From Streptomyces aidingensis (GTDB lineage: Bacteria; Actinomycetota; Actinomycetes; Streptomycetales; Streptomycetaceae): a stretch of DNA of 64,000 bases. The notes under the pieces were generated by a model. That model saw nothing but the letters and a program-made list of their open reading frames with translations. It had not been told where the DNA came from and searched no databases. The translations under genes and the position numbers were made by a program. This document shows, one piece after another, positions 26,983 through 38,995 of the stretch. Within the stretch, counting starts at the first letter, position 1. Every line of letters starts with the position of its first letter. Where the stretch lies: positions 1-64,000 of the forward strand of contig NZ_FOLM01000008.1 of assembly GCF_900112355.1 (NCBI RefSeq), read 5' to 3'.

Positions 26983-27192
26983 GTGCGGGTGCGGGTGGAG
27001 TTCCGTTTCAACGCCGAGACCGGCGAGGTGGAGGTCTTCCGGGTGGACGACATCACCGCGGGCGGCCGGCGAGCGGAGCGGGAGACCGCGCACGAGGAGA
27101 TCGCCTACCGGCTCGGCGGGCTGCTGGACCGCCGGCCGGGTGTGGAGCGGGTGGCCCGGCCGTCCGGCCCGCCGGCCGCCGGGACCGGCTGA
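26983..27192 (+). CDS. Small partner protein of the coiled-coil gene, unknown function
   Basis: A 69-residue protein beginning MRVRVEFRFNAETGEVEVFRVDD, a predicted beta-hairpin, then a helix (RAERETAHEEIAYRLGGLLDRRPGVERV). GTG 26983 follows a GGAGG that overlaps the end of the upstream gene, so the two are translationally linked. GTG 26989 is an alternative. Family not recognised. Confidence 0.65.
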   Translation: MRVRVEFRFNAETGEVEVFRVDDITAGGRRAERETAHEEIAYRLGGLLDRRPGVERVARPSGPPAAGTG

Positions 27193-27320
27193 CGCCCCGG
27201 TCGCGCACCGCCGCTGCCGGTGGTGCCTCTCCCGGTGGCTCCGGCCGCGGTGCGCGCGAGCCGCCGGGAGGGTGGAATGGGGGGAGGAGCAGCGGGAGCG
27301 CGGCAGGCGTTCACCGAGGC

Positions 27321-27336
27321 AGTTGAATGTTTGACT
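27321..27336. promoter_or_regulatory. Imperfect palindrome AGTTGAA-TG-TTTGACT
   Basis: A 7-2-7 inverted repeat with two mismatched pairs lies in an AT-rich pocket about 78 bp before the luciferase-like gene. It resembles a MarR-type operator in shape. No regulator gene is adjacent. Confidence 0.35.
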
Positions 27337-27413
27337 GATCTTGAACCGCCTGCCCCGGGCGGCCCACGGCCCCGGGCGGGCGGTCCGGCAACCGGAGGAG
27401 GAAGGCGGCAGCC

Positions 27414-28589
27414 ATGACCGGGACCGCGGGAGCCATGCAGTTCGGGATATTCACCGTCGGGGACGTCACACCGGACCCGACCACCGGCCGCACCCCGACC
27501 GAGCACGAGCGGATCAAGGCCATGATCACCCTGGCCCTGAAGGCGGAGGAGGTGGGGCTGGACGTCTTCGCCACCGGCGAGCACCACAATCCGCCGTTTG
27601 TGCCGTCCTCACCGACGACGATGCTGGGCTGGATCGCGGCGCGCACCAGGCGGCTGATCCTGTCCACCGCCACCACCCTGATCACCACCAACGACCCGGT
27701 GAAGATCGCCGAGGACTACGCCATGCTCCAGCACCTGGCCGACGGCCGGGTGGATCTGATGCTGGGCCGGGGCAACACCGCCCCGGTCTACCCCTGGTTC
27801 GGCCAGGACATCCGCAACGGCATCCCGCTGGCCATCGAGAACTACGCCCTGCTGCACCGGCTCTGGCGCGAGGAGGCGGTGGACTGGGAGGGCCGCTTCC
27901 GCACCCCGCTCCAGGGCTTCACCGCCACCCCCCGCCCGCTGGACGCCGTCCCGCCGTTCGTCTGGCACGGCTCCATACGCTCCCCGGAGATCGCCGAACA
28001 GGCCGCCTACTACGGCGACGGCTTCTTCCACAACAACATCTTCTGGCCCGCCGACCACACCCGGCGCATGGTCGAGCTCTACCGCCGCCGGTTCGCCCAC
28101 CACGGCCACGGCACCGAGGAACAGGCCGTGGTCGGCCTGGGCGGCCAGGTCTTCATGCGCCGCAACTCCCAGGACGCGGTACGCGAGTTCCGCCCCTACT
28201 TCGACGTCGCCCCGGTCTACGGCCACGGCCCCTCACTGGAGGAGTTCACCGAGCAGACGCCGCTGACCGTGGGCTCGCCGCAGCAGGTCATCGAGAAGAC
28301 CCTCGGCTTCCGCGAGTACGCCGGGGACTACCAGCGCCAGCTCTTTCTCCTCGACCATGCCGGCCTGCCCCTGAAGACCGTCCTGGAACAGCTCGACATG
28401 CTCGGCGAGGAGGTCGTTCCCGTGCTCCGCAAGGAGTTCGCCGGAAACCGCCCCGCCACCGTCCCCGACGCCCCCACCCACACCGCGCTGGTGGCCCGGA
28501 GCGAGGAGCGGGCCAGGGCCGCGGCGGCCGAGGCGGAAGCCGCCGTCGATGCCGCCGACGCCGCCGACGCCGCGCGCTGGGGCGGCTAG
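27414..28589 (+). CDS. LLM-class flavin-dependent oxidoreductase (luciferase-like)
   Basis: A 391-residue F420- or FMN-dependent TIM-barrel enzyme. Motifs include QFGIFTVGD, VFATGEHHNPPFVPSSPTTMLGWIAARTRR, EDYAMLQHLADGRVDLMLGRGN and VWHGSIRSPEIAEQAAYYGDGFF. It is close to the family of alkane/monooxygenase-like reductases; the substrate cannot be told. The Ala/Asp-rich C-terminal tail (about 360-391) is low complexity. GGAGGAGGAAGG precedes the ATG; Met8 is an alternative start. Its stop overlaps that of the convergent helicase gene by 4 bp. Confidence 0.88.
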   Translation: MTGTAGAMQFGIFTVGDVTPDPTTGRTPTEHERIKAMITLALKAEEVGLDVFATGEHHNPPFVPSSPTTMLGWIAARTRRLILSTATTLITTNDPVKIAEDYAMLQHLADGRVDLMLGRGNTAPVYPWFGQDIRNGIPLAIENYALLHRLWREEAVDWEGRFRTPLQGFTATPRPLDAVPPFVWHGSIRSPEIAEQAAYYGDGFFHNNIFWPADHTRRMVELYRRRFAHHGHGTEEQAVVGLGGQVFMRRNSQDAVREFRPYFDVAPVYGHGPSLEEFTEQTPLTVGSPQQVIEKTLGFREYAGDYQRQLFLLDHAGLPLKTVLEQLDMLGEEVVPVLRKEFAGNRPATVPDAPTHTALVARSEERARAAAAEAEAAVDAADAADAARWGG

Positions 28590-31500
28590 AGCAGCCGGAG
28601 CTGGGTGGCGGCGCGGGCGGCGCGGCGGGCCGGGGGGTCCGGCAGCGGGCGCAGCACATCCGGCCGGACCGCGTCCAGGAAGGGGGAGCGGGCGGGCCGG
28701 TGCGCGGTCCCGTGCCGGGTGCGTTCCGCGGCGTGGGTGAGGAAGAGACGGCGCCGGGCGCGGGTCATCCCGACAAACAGCAGCCGCCGCTCCTCCCGGT
28801 CCTGCTCCTCCCGGTCCCGCCGCTGCTCCGGTCCCTCCGCGGCGGCCCGGTCGCCGGGCAGGCGCAGCGGCAGCAGTCCTTCCTCACAGCCGGTCACAAA
28901 CACCACCGGGAACTCCAGCCCCTTGGCGGCGTGCAGGGTGAGCAGCGAGATCCGGTCGGCGCGCGGGTCCCAGGTGTCCACCTCCACGCCGAGCGCCAGC
29001 TCGGCGTGGAAGCGTTCCAGGTCCTCGCCGCAGCGGCCGGCCAGCGGGGCCAGCAGCCCGACGGCGTCCCCGGGGTCCGCGCCGCCCGCCCGGGCATGCT
29101 CGGCGGCCCGCCGCAGCAGCTCGGCCACGGGCACCGGAGGCGCCGGCACCGGAGGCGTCACGGCGGGCAGCGCGGCGAGCACCGCCGCGACCCCGGGGCG
29201 GCCGGCCAGCCGGTCGTGGGACCGCTTCTGGAACGGCAGCCCGGTCACGGTCAGCCCGTCCACCAGCGCCTGCGCCTGGCGGTCGGTGCGGTACAGGACG
29301 GCGAAGTCGGAGAAGCTCAGATCGGACGGGCCGTGCAGGTCGTCCGCGCCGACCCGTCCGCTGTCCAGGGAGTGGAAGGACGCGCCGCCCAGCAGCTTCT
29401 CGATGGTGCGGGCCACAAAGGACGCCTCGGCCCGCTCGTTCGCCGCCCGGTACAGGCCGATCGTCCGGGACCGGCCCGCCCCGCCGCCGCCGACGTTGTC
29501 GTCGTCGCCGCCGGTCATCGGCCGCAGCACCCGGTCCGGGACCAGGGTGGCCGGCGCGATCAGCTGGGTGGCGCCGGACAGGATCACCGGCGCGGAACGG
29601 TAGTTGCGGGTGAGCCGCACGGTGCGGGCGGCCGGGAAGTCCTGCCGGAAGCGCAGGAAGAAGCCGACATCCGCGCCCCGGAACCGGTAGATGGCCTGGT
29701 CCGGATCGCCGATCGCGGTGAGATTGCCGTCCGGCGGGGTGAGCAGCCGCAGCAGCCGGTACTGCTGCTCGTCCACGTCCTGGTACTCGTCCACCGAGAT
29801 CCACCGGTAGCGGTCGCGGTAGCGGGCGGCCAGCGCGGGATCGGCGGAGAGCAGTTCCACCGGCAGGGCGACCAGATCGTCGAAGTCGGCCAGATTCCGC
29901 TCCCGCAGCGCCCGCGTGTACCGGCGCACCGTCTCGTCCCCGGCGCCCTCGCCGGTGCGGCGCAGCCGGGAGACGGCGGACAGCAGGCGCCGGGCCTGCC
30001 GCTCGCCGCCGCCCTCGGTCAGCGCGGCGGCCAGCTCCGTCCGGGCGGCCTCGTCCGCGATGGCGAAACCGGGCCGCAGCCCGGCACGTTCGTGCTGCTC
30101 GCGCAGGATGGACAGGCCCAGGGAATGGAAGGTGGCGACGGTCAGGGCCGGGGCCTGGCGCGGGGCCAGGGCGGCCAGCCGGTCCGCCATCTCCTCGGCG
30201 GCCCGGCGGGTGAAGGTGATCGCCAGACAGTGCTCGGGCGCGGCTCCGCGCCCGGTCACCAGATGGGCCAGCCGGTGGGTGAGGGTGCGGGTCTTGCCGG
30301 TGCCCGGACCGGCGACGATCAGCAGCGGACCGTCCGTCATTTCGGCCGCCGCCCGCTGCTCCGGGTCCAGGCCGTCCAGCAGTGAGCGGGCCGGCGGCGA
30401 CGCGTCCGCCGCCCGCCGCGGCCCGGGGAGGGCGACCGTGGGCGTCGCCGCCGCGGGGGGCGGCGCCGGGGACGGTTCCGGTGAAGGGGGCGGCGCCGGT
30501 GCCGGGTCGGGTCCGGCCGTCCGCCCGGCCGCCGGCGGGTCCTCGGACAGCGGTTCCTCGAACAGGCCCGGCGCGGCCACCGCCTGCCGGCGGCGCCGCA
30601 GTTCGGCCGGCTCGAACATCCGGATCACGCCGTACTCGCCGTCGTACCCGGCCTCCCGGATCACCTCGCCGCGCCGCAGCCGGGCCACCGCCTCGGCCAG
30701 CAGCGGTGAGTGACGCCCGATGTCGTCCACCGGAACCCGCTCCAGGATGGCCAGCTCCGGGCCGAGCGCCGCGGTCAGCCGGTCCGTCTCCCGGCGGACC
30801 GTCTTGCTCTTCGGCCCGACCGACAGGATCTCGCCCATGATCTCCGGCAGCGGCACCAGGCTGACGAAGTCCGGGGCGCCCGCCGGCCGGTGGCCCTCCG
30901 GACGGTCCGCCAGCTCCTCCACCCGGCTCAGCACCCCGACCGTCAGCGGCCGGCCGCACTCCGGGCAGCGCCCGCCGTGCGCCCGGGTCTCGGCGGGCGC
31001 CATCCGGACCCCGCACTTGCGGTGCCCGTCCACGTGGTACTTGCCCTCCTCCGGGAAGAACTCGACGGACCCCAGGTGGCCCCGCCCGGTCTCCAGGGCC
31101 CGCTTGACCGCCCAGAAGTCCAGCCCGGTGTCGAACAGGGTGGTCTCCCGGCCCAGCATGGGCGGGGAGTGCGCGTCCGAGTTGCTGACCATCCGGTACC
31201 CGTCCAGGCCGGAGATCCGCCAGTTCATGGCGGGGTCGCTGGACAGGCCGGTCTCCAGGGCGAAGATGTGGTGCGCCAGATCGAGATAGCAGTCCTCGAT
31301 GCGGTCGAACCCGGCCTTGGAGCCGAGCACCGCGAACCACGGCGTCCACACGTGCGCGGGCACCAGATAGCCGTGGCCGTTGCCGCTTTCCAGGGTGATC
31401 TCCAGCAGATCGCGGCTGTCCAGACCGAGGATCGGACGGCCGTCGGAGCCGAGGTTGCCGATCTTGCCGAGCCGCCGGCTGAACTCCTCGGCCGATGCGA

Positions 31501-31861
31501 AGTCCGGCTGGTAGACCAGGTGATGGATCTTCCGGGTGCGCTCGCCGCGCTTGTAGATGGTGGAGATCTCCACCGAGAGCATGAACCGCACCTCGGCCCC
31601 GGCGATGCCGCCCGGCAGGGTGCGGTCGATCTGCCGGTCCAGATCGCGGCGCAGCCGGAACAGGCCCGGCTCGGCGGGCTCCAGGGTCTCCCTGAGATGC
31701 GCGAACCACGCCGGGTGGGTGAAGTCTCCGGTGCCGACCAGGGTGATCCCCTTGCGCCGGGCCCACCAGGTCAGATGCTCCAGATCGCAGTCCTTGCTGC
31801 ACGCGCGGGAGAACTTGGAGTGGATATGCAGATCGGCATGGAAGCGCACGGGGCGCATCAT
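28586..31861 (-). CDS. EndoQ-like PHP nuclease fused to a UvrD/Rep helicase
   Basis: A 1091-residue two-part DNA repair protein. Residues 1-430 form a PHP domain with [48 protein letters not shown] and NSDAHSP metal ligands, plus a zinc knuckle (CGVRM, then RCPECGRPL), the layout of endonuclease Q, which nicks DNA 5' of deaminated bases. After a Pro-rich linker (about 450-495) comes a superfamily 1 helicase: [50 protein letters not shown] and [12 protein letters not shown]. Nicking and unwinding in one chain suggests alternative excision repair. Two adjacent start codons (31861, 31858) are possible. Confidence 0.9.
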   Translation of the reverse strand: MMRPVRFHADLHIHSKFSRACSKDCDLEHLTWWARRKGITLVGTGDFTHPAWFAHLRETLEPAEPGLFRLRRDLDRQIDRTLPGGIAGAEVRFMLSVEISTIYKRGERTRKIHHLVYQPDFASAEEFSRRLGKIGNLGSDGRPILGLDSRDLLEITLESGNGHGYLVPAHVWTPWFAVLGSKAGFDRIEDCYLDLAHHIFALETGLSSDPAMNWRISGLDGYRMVSNSDAHSPPMLGRETTLFDTGLDFWAVKRALETGRGHLGSVEFFPEEGKYHVDGHRKCGVRMAPAETRAHGGRCPECGRPLTVGVLSRVEELADRPEGHRPAGAPDFVSLVPLPEIMGEILSVGPKSKTVRRETDRLTAALGPELAILERVPVDDIGRHSPLLAEAVARLRRGEVIREAGYDGEYGVIRMFEPAELRRRRQAVAAPGLFEEPLSEDPPAAGRTAGPDPAPAPPPSPEPSPAPPPAAATPTVALPGPRRAADASPPARSLLDGLDPEQRAAAEMTDGPLLIVAGPGTGKTRTLTHRLAHLVTGRGAAPEHCLAITFTRRAAEEMADRLAALAPRQAPALTVATFHSLGLSILREQHERAGLRPGFAIADEAARTELAAALTEGGGERQARRLLSAVSRLRRTGEGAGDETVRRYTRALRERNLADFDDLVALPVELLSADPALAARYRDRYRWISVDEYQDVDEQQYRLLRLLTPPDGNLTAIGDPDQAIYRFRGADVGFFLRFRQDFPAARTVRLTRNYRSAPVILSGATQLIAPATLVPDRVLRPMTGGDDDNVGGGGAGRSRTIGLYRAANERAEASFVARTIEKLLGGASFHSLDSGRVGADDLHGPSDLSFSDFAVLYRTDRQAQALVDGLTVTGLPFQKRSHDRLAGRPGVAAVLAALPAVTPPVPAPPVPVAELLRRAAEHARAGGADPGDAVGLLAPLAGRCGEDLERFHAELALGVEVDTWDPRADRISLLTLHAAKGLEFPVVFVTGCEEGLLPLRLPGDRAAAEGPEQRRDREEQDREERRLLFVGMTRARRRLFLTHAAERTRHGTAHRPARSPFLDAVRPDVLRPLPDPPARRAARAATQLRLL

Positions 31862-32201
31862 GCCACGCCTCCCACCCGGTCACCCCTGCCCGGCTGTAGC
31901 GGCCAACGACCCGTCAACACCGCGCTTCCCGGACCTTTGCGACGGCTGTGTGCGGTGTTGTCCGAAGGTTCCTGGGAGATGCCCGGAGTTGGCTGCCGGC
32001 CTGCGGAGATGCCCTTGTTGTGATCGTGTCCGCTGTCCGGAGGGCGTACTTGGCACGGCGGTGCGGCTTGCCGACGATCGGAACAGACGCGTACTGACGA
32101 GTACACGTCACCAGCCAGCCGGATTCCCGCAGGCGGTCCCCACGCCTCATGCCCCCGCCGGGACCCGGCGGGCGCCGGAATCCCCCGGGAGGAGACGTTC
32201 C
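31862..32201. other. Divergent promoter region, helicase / protease
   Basis: 340 bp with no convincing gene. It should contain promoters for both divergent genes. GGCGCC-type hairpins close to the protease start (CCGCCGGGACCCGGCGG, about 32157-32172) may act in its leader. Confidence 0.4.
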
Positions 32202-33212
32202 GTGACAAGCAATGGCACACAAGCCCGCACCCCCCACCGCCCACCACGACGCACCCCGCGCCGCCCGGCCCGCCGCGGGCGGCTGACCGCCGCCGCCACC
32301 GGACTGCTCGCCCTGGCCGCCTGCTTCCTTCCGGGCGCCGCCCACGCCGCCGTCCCGGCCGGCGCCGCGGACTCCGCCCGCGGCTACAGCGCGGACGAAC
32401 TGGCGGCGGCCGGCGAAGCCGTGCTGGACGCGGACATCGGCGGCACCGCCTGGGCGGTCGACCGGGCCGCAGGCAAGGTCGTGGTGGTCGCCGACGCCAC
32501 GGTGACCGGGGCCGAACTCGCCAGGATCCGGCGCGGCGCGGGCGAACTCGCCGACGCCGTGCAGGTGGAACGCACCAGCGGCACCCTGCGGCGCTACCTC
32601 AGCGGCGGCGAGGCCATCTTCGCCGACCTCGGCTGGCGCTGCTCGCTCGGCTTCAACGTCCGCTCCGACGGCTCCGTCCACCCGGCCGGCGACTACTTCC
32701 TCACCGCCGGGCACTGCACCGACGACCCCTACGGGCCGACCCCGCCGTACCCCCACTGGCACACCGCGCTGCCGGCCACCCCGGGCAACTACTTCGGCTA
32801 CACCCAGGCGTCGTCCTTCCCCGGCGACGACTACGGACTGGGCCGGTACGACTCCGGCGTCTCCCGTCCCGGCAACGTCTCCCTCCACAACGGGTCGTAC
32901 CAGGAGATCAGCGACGCGGCCAACCCGTATGTGGGCCAGCGCGCCTGCCGCAGCGGCGCCACCACCCAGGTGCGGTGCGGCATCGTCACCGGTCTGAACT
33001 ACTCGGTCAACTACGGCGGCGGGGACATCGTGCACGGCCTGATCCGCACCAACATCTGCGCGGAACCGGGTGACAGCGGCGGCCCGCTCTACTCCGGCTC
33101 CACCGCGCTCGGCCTCACCTCCGGCGGCAGCGGCAACTGCTCCTTCGGCGGAACGACCTTCTTCCAGCCCGTCGTCGAAGCCCTCGACGCCTACGGCATG
33201 TACGTCTACTGA
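32202..33212 (+). CDS. Secreted S1-family serine protease (streptogrisin-like)
   Basis: A 336-residue pre-pro-protease. GTG 32202 follows GGGAGGAG. An Arg-rich n-region and hydrophobic core ([23 protein letters not shown]) form a Sec or Tat signal cleaved near residue 50. A propeptide (about 51-138) with chaperone-like pattern precedes the chymotrypsin fold. The catalytic triad is His171 in TAGHC, Asp210 in [10 protein letters not shown] and Ser292 in GDSGGPL. Two disulfides are suggested by the Cys spacing. Next to a secreted sialidase gene, it fits an extracellular scavenging role. Confidence 0.93.
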   Translation: MTSNGTQARTPHRPPRRTPRRPARRGRLTAAATGLLALAACFLPGAAHAAVPAGAADSARGYSADELAAAGEAVLDADIGGTAWAVDRAAGKVVVVADATVTGAELARIRRGAGELADAVQVERTSGTLRRYLSGGEAIFADLGWRCSLGFNVRSDGSVHPAGDYFLTAGHCTDDPYGPTPPYPHWHTALPATPGNYFGYTQASSFPGDDYGLGRYDSGVSRPGNVSLHNGSYQEISDAANPYVGQRACRSGATTQVRCGIVTGLNYSVNYGGGDIVHGLIRTNICAEPGDSGGPLYSGSTALGLTSGGSGNCSFGGTTFFQPVVEALDAYGMYVY

Positions 33213-33307
33213 CCGGGCACCGGACCGGGCCCGCCGGTGCTCCGTACGGCCGACCGGCCCGCCGTGTCGCCCGCCGCCGCCCGGCCGGGCCGGACCACAC
33301 TGCTGCG

Positions 33308-34639
33308 GTGATGCCGAGAGATACCGGGACGACCGCGAAGCCGAAGCCGAAGCCGAAGCCGGCCCGACGGGCGGCGGCGGGCCCGGGCCCGCCGCCGTGC
33401 GCCGCGCTCGCCCCGCGCCCCTGGCGCCCCGTGCGCGCGGTGCCTGCCGTGCTCGCGGCGCTCGCGGTGCTGGCCGTGCCGGCCGTGCTCGGCCTGTTCC
33501 CGGCCCCCCGCCACGCCGCCGCCGCCGGACCTGCGGACCCGGCACCGGCGGCGCCCGCGGGGCCGGGGAGGTGCGAGACCTCGGTGCCGTTCGTCTCCGG
33601 AACCGAGGGCTACCACGGCTTCCGGATTCCGGCGGTGGTGCGCACCGGGCGGGTACTGGTGGCCTTCGCCGAGGGCCGCCGGGACTCCTTCGCCGACCAC
33701 GGCGACATCGATGTCGTCGCCCGCCGCTCGCCGGACGGCGGCTGCACCTGGGGCCCGCTGCGGGTGGTGACCGACGCGGGCCGGGACACGGCCGGCAACC
33801 CGACCCCCGCCGTCCACCCCCTCACCGGCCGGATCACCCTGCTGACCTGCCGCAACCCATCGGACTCGGTACTGCCCCGGCGGGTCTTCGTCCAGCACAG
33901 CGACGACGCCGGCGCCACCTTCTCGCCCGCCCGGGAGATCACCGGCCAGGTGAAGCCGGAGGGCTGGCAGTGGTACGCCACCGGCCCCGGCCACGCCCTG
34001 GTGCTGCGCCACGGCCCGCACCCCGGACGGCTGCTCCTCCCCGCCAACCACACCTACCGCGCGCCCGGCGGCGAGACCCGGCACGGCGCCCACTCCCTCT
34101 ACTCGGACGACGGCGGCCGGACCTGGCATCTCGGCTATCTCGCCCAGCCGCCCGGCGACGCGCTGCGGCTCAGCGAGACCGCCCTCGCCGAACTGCCGGA
34201 CGGCCGGATCTACGCCGGCGCCCGCAACCAGTACGGCACCTCGCCCGCCACCCGGGCCGCCGCCCTGCTCGCGCCCGGCGGCACCGCCCTGCTCACTCCC
34301 TTCACCCCCCAGCCCGCGCTGCGCGGGCCCGTCGTCCAGGCCGGGCTGCTGCACCTGGACGGCCCCGGCCTGCTGATCCACTCCGCGCCCGCCGACCCGC
34401 GGCGGCGCGCCGACCTCACCCTGCGGATCAGCGCCGACCAGGGCCGCACCTGGCGGGACCTGTCCGACCCGAAGCGGCTGCCGCCCGGCCCGGCCGGCTA
34501 CTCCGACCTCGTCCGGCTCGGCCGCGACACGGTCGGCGTGCTCTACGAGACCGGCCGCGCCGCCTCCTACGAAACCCTGACCTTCGCCCGCGTCCCCATC
34601 CCCGCTCCCGGCTCCGTTGCCGGCCCGGCCGCGCCCTGA
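33308..34639 (+). CDS. Secreted exo-alpha-sialidase (GH33)
   Basis: This 443-residue exported glycosidase releases terminal sialic acids. A Lys-Pro repeat (KPKPKPKP) and a hydrophobic segment (about 43-72) form an unusually long signal region. The GH33 propeller shows FRIPAVV (Arg of the triad) and four Asp boxes: SPDGGCTW, SDDAGATF, SDDGGRTW and SADQGRTW. Late LYETGRA carries the conserved Tyr-Glu pair region. GTG 33308 and ATG 33311 are adjacent start options. No sialate-catabolism genes are in the window. Confidence 0.9.
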   Translation: MMPRDTGTTAKPKPKPKPARRAAAGPGPPPCAALAPRPWRPVRAVPAVLAALAVLAVPAVLGLFPAPRHAAAAGPADPAPAAPAGPGRCETSVPFVSGTEGYHGFRIPAVVRTGRVLVAFAEGRRDSFADHGDIDVVARRSPDGGCTWGPLRVVTDAGRDTAGNPTPAVHPLTGRITLLTCRNPSDSVLPRRVFVQHSDDAGATFSPAREITGQVKPEGWQWYATGPGHALVLRHGPHPGRLLLPANHTYRAPGGETRHGAHSLYSDDGGRTWHLGYLAQPPGDALRLSETALAELPDGRIYAGARNQYGTSPATRAAALLAPGGTALLTPFTPQPALRGPVVQAGLLHLDGPGLLIHSAPADPRRRADLTLRISADQGRTWRDLSDPKRLPPGPAGYSDLVRLGRDTVGVLYETGRAASYETLTFARVPIPAPGSVAGPAAP

Positions 34640-34673
34640 CGGGCCCCTGGCGCATGCCCGCCCCCGGCGAGAT

Positions 34674-34689
34674 ATCTTGATGTCGAGCA
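34674..34689. promoter_or_regulatory. Imperfect palindrome upstream of isocitrate dehydrogenase
   Basis: ATCTTGA-TG-TCGAGCA resembles an ATCTTGANNTCAAGAT operator with changes in the right half. It lies 34 bp before the idh GTG, where a -10/-35 pair would be. Regulator unknown. Confidence 0.35.
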
Positions 34690-34722
34690 AAGTGACGGAC
34701 AAAACCTGGAGCGGAGCATCCG

Positions 34723-36942
<2,220 letters not shown>

Positions 36943-36950
36943 GCACCCCG

Positions 36951-36990
36951 GGCGGGCCGGGAACGCCGTCGGTGACGTTCCCGGCCCGCC
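36951..36990. terminator. Bidirectional terminator after idh
   Basis: Perfect 15-bp arms (36951-36965 and 36976-36990, GGCGGGCCGGGAACG and complement) with a 10-base loop. It lies between the convergent idh and DUF2829 genes, 9 and 17 bp from their stop codons. Confidence 0.85.
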
Positions 36991-37006
36991 GCCCGTCCGC
37001 CCGGCA

Positions 37007-37306
37007 TCAGGTGCCGGACGACGCCTGCCCCGCCTCCGCCGACTCCGCCGACGCCCCTGACTCCTCGGCGTCCACGTCGTACCAGTCGTCGCCGGCCTGG
37101 GCGTCGAAACTGGGCAGCCACGGCTCGGTGGTCCCCTTGTTCGGGCGCCAGAACAGGGCATGCGCCACCTGGGTGTACACCGTGCCGTCGGGGGCGGTGA
37201 CCTCCTCGGCCGGTTTCCACGAGACCCACTTGCCCGGCTCTATCCAGGACCGGCGGGCGATGCGTCGTCCGGCCTTGAGCGCGCTCAGCGCCTCTGAGTA
37301 GTTCAT
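37007..37306 (-). CDS. DUF2829 (Thoeris anti-defence Tad2-like) protein
   Basis: A 99-residue protein. MNYSEALSALKAGRRIARRSW and EPWLPSFDAQAGDDWYDVD are the two conserved ends of DUF2829; the C-terminal PWLPSxxDxxAxDW element is diagnostic. Phage members (Tad2) bind cyclic-ADP-ribose-type signals and block the Thoeris defence. A disordered Ser/Ala/Glu tail (about 80-99) follows the domain. It stands alone, without phage genes, so its present role is unclear. Confidence 0.8.
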   Translation of the reverse strand: MNYSEALSALKAGRRIARRSWIEPGKWVSWKPAEEVTAPDGTVYTQVAHALFWRPNKGTTEPWLPSFDAQAGDDWYDVDAEESGASAESAEAGQASSGT

Positions 37307-37468
37307 GCGGCCAGGTTAGAGAGACCGCTTACTACGCCCAAGCGGGTGAACATCTCCGCTACCCTTCGCCAGGCCGCGCCTCCCCGCGCCGCACCCCCGG
37401 GGGGCGTGCGGTCTGCACAACCGGGGCAGGCATATCTCGGCTCCGCCCGCCAGAAAGGACCCGCCCGC

Positions 37469-37867
37469 ATGCCCAGCCGCCGCCGCGCGCCGCGACTCGC
37501 CGTCACCACGCTTGCCCTCTCCCTGACCGTTCCGCTCTCCCTCACCGCCTGCGACGTCATCTCCAACGCCATCGACTGCGCCAACACCGCGGTCACCATC
37601 GCGGAGACGGTGAACGAGCTCCAGGCCGCCGTCGCAAGCCTGGACGAGGACCCGGCCCAGGCGCTGGCCTCCCTGGACGAGATAGACCGGAACCTCGACG
37701 AACTCGGGGACCAGACCGAGGGCGCCGACGTCGGCCAGGCCACCGAAGACCTCCGGACGGCCGTCGACAACGTCCGTGCCGCCATAGAGTCCGGCGACCC
37801 GGCCCCCGACCTGACCCCGGTCCTGGACGCCTCCGACTCCCTCACCGACGTCTGCTCCCCCGGCTGA
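37469..37867 (+). CDS. Small putative lipoprotein
   Basis: A 132-residue exported protein: basic N-terminus, hydrophobic segment and lipobox LSLTAC, so the mature N-terminus is the Cys near residue 28. The rest is acidic and helical (AVASLDEDPAQALASLDEIDRNLDELG), probably a helical bundle, with Cys residues near both ends (IDCAN and TDVCSPG) that could pair. GAAAGGA lies before the ATG. Function unknown. Confidence 0.75.
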   Translation: MPSRRRAPRLAVTTLALSLTVPLSLTACDVISNAIDCANTAVTIAETVNELQAAVASLDEDPAQALASLDEIDRNLDELGDQTEGADVGQATEDLRTAVDNVRAAIESGDPAPDLTPVLDASDSLTDVCSPG

Positions 37868-37895
37868 CCCCGCGCCCGCTCGCCGCGCCGCCGCC

Positions 37896-38333
37896 TTACG
37901 CGGCGGGGGTGATGAGTTCGGCGCGGCCGAACAGCAGCGCGTACCCCGGGGGGAGCTGCTGAAGGATGCGGGTGATCAGGTCGGTACCGGCGTGGGCCGC
38001 GACGGCCGAGAAGACGGAGCCGGTGTCCCACCGGGTGGTGGCCAGGGAGCCCCCGGTGCGGGCGGCGAGGTCTTTGACGAAGGCCCAGCCGGTCAGCGGC
38101 CGGGAGTCGGGTATCTGGGCGGTGAGGATGCGTGCGGCTTCGGCGGGGAGGCAGGCGGCCAGCTCGGTGCGTTCGTCGCCGGTGAGCTGGCGTCCCAGTC
38201 CCGCGAGGACCAGGCGGACGGTTTCCTCGGCCTTCTCGCGGGTGGGGTAGGCGCCGTCGTAGCGGACCTTCTCCAGCATCTGCTCGTACGCGCTGTCGTG
38301 GGGACGCCGGAGCGTTGTGTGCCGGTCGGACAT
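37896..38333 (-). CDS. DUF2267 protein
   Basis: A 145-residue protein with the paired-helix DUF2267 pattern: YEQMLEKVRYDGAYPTREKAEETVRLVLAGLGRQLTGDE, then an internal similar half (FVKDLAARTGG to ITRILQQLPPGYALLFG). DUF2267 proteins occur near stress-response genes and often beside Hsp20, as here (138 bp upstream). ATG 38333 is chosen; an upstream GTG at 38387 adds a hydrophilic 18-residue tail. Confidence 0.75.
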   Translation of the reverse strand: MSDRHTTLRRPHDSAYEQMLEKVRYDGAYPTREKAEETVRLVLAGLGRQLTGDERTELAACLPAEAARILTAQIPDSRPLTGWAFVKDLAARTGGSLATTRWDTGSVFSAVAAHAGTDLITRILQQLPPGYALLFGRAELITPAA

Positions 38334-38471
38334 CACTGCGGTAGTTGCCTTTCTGTCACCAGGGTCGTGATCCCGTGGCGCGGTCACCCGGGTGGGCGCG
38401 CCCGCGGAGGACGGGGGGAGGGGAGACCGGATGCCCGTCCTCCGCCGCTGCTGAGCGCTCGGCCGTCCGGC

Positions 38472-38903
38472 TCAGCCGGAGATCTCCTTGTGGCCGGCCC
38501 CGACGCCGATGGCGATCTTGCGGGGCTTGGCGCGCTCGGCGATCGGGATGCGCAGGGTGAGCACCCCCGCGTCGTAGTCGGCCCGGATGTGCTCGGTGTC
38601 CAGCGTGTCGGCCAGCACGATCTGACGGGAGAAGACGCCCAGCGGCCGCTCCGAGAGTTCCATCTGCACGTCGTCGGCCTTCGCCAGGGGGCGGCGCTCG
38701 GCCTTGACGGTCAGCATGTTCCGCTCGACGTCGATGTCGATCGCGTCCGCGCTGACGCCGGGGAGGTCGAAGGCCACCACGTACTGGTCACCCTCGCGGT
38801 AGGCGTCCATGGGCATCGCGGTCGGCCGCGACCAGGTGCCCGGGCCCATCAGCTGCTGCGCAAGCCGGTCGAGCTCACGGAAGGGGTCAGTGCGCATCAA
38901 CAT
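38472..38903 (-). CDS. Hsp20 / alpha-crystallin small heat-shock protein (Hsp18-type)
   Basis: A 143-residue chaperone that holds unfolding proteins in ATP-independent oligomers. The alpha-crystallin domain spans about 35-135 with [41 protein letters not shown] and the strand [11 protein letters not shown] (I-x-I-like tail KIAIGV). GGAGGTG sits before ATG 38903. It is divergent from a gene annotated in relatives as an Hsp18 regulator, with two palindromes between them that probably mediate heat control. Confidence 0.93.
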   Translation of the reverse strand: MLMRTDPFRELDRLAQQLMGPGTWSRPTAMPMDAYREGDQYVVAFDLPGVSADAIDIDVERNMLTVKAERRPLAKADDVQMELSERPLGVFSRQIVLADTLDTEHIRADYDAGVLTLRIPIAERAKPRKIAIGVGAGHKEISG

Positions 38904-38968
38904 CGGAAAGCACCTCCAGAAGGTTTGGCCAGTTGCTGCCAATGCGCCTCACTGAGACCGTTGTAGCA

Positions 38969-38987
38969 TGTCATCCAATGGATGACA
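38969..38987. promoter_or_regulatory. Palindromic operator TGTCATCC-AAT-GGATGACA
   Basis: A perfect 8-3-8 inverted repeat in the hsp20/regulator gap, 66 bp from hsp20 and 45 bp from the regulator start. Confidence 0.75.
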
Positions 38988-38995
38988 AATGGAGG

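Noticed and set aside
26184..27192. FtsH/MoxR/vWA ternary conflict system
   Set aside because: None of the defining enzymes is present nearby, and sequence resemblance is too loose.
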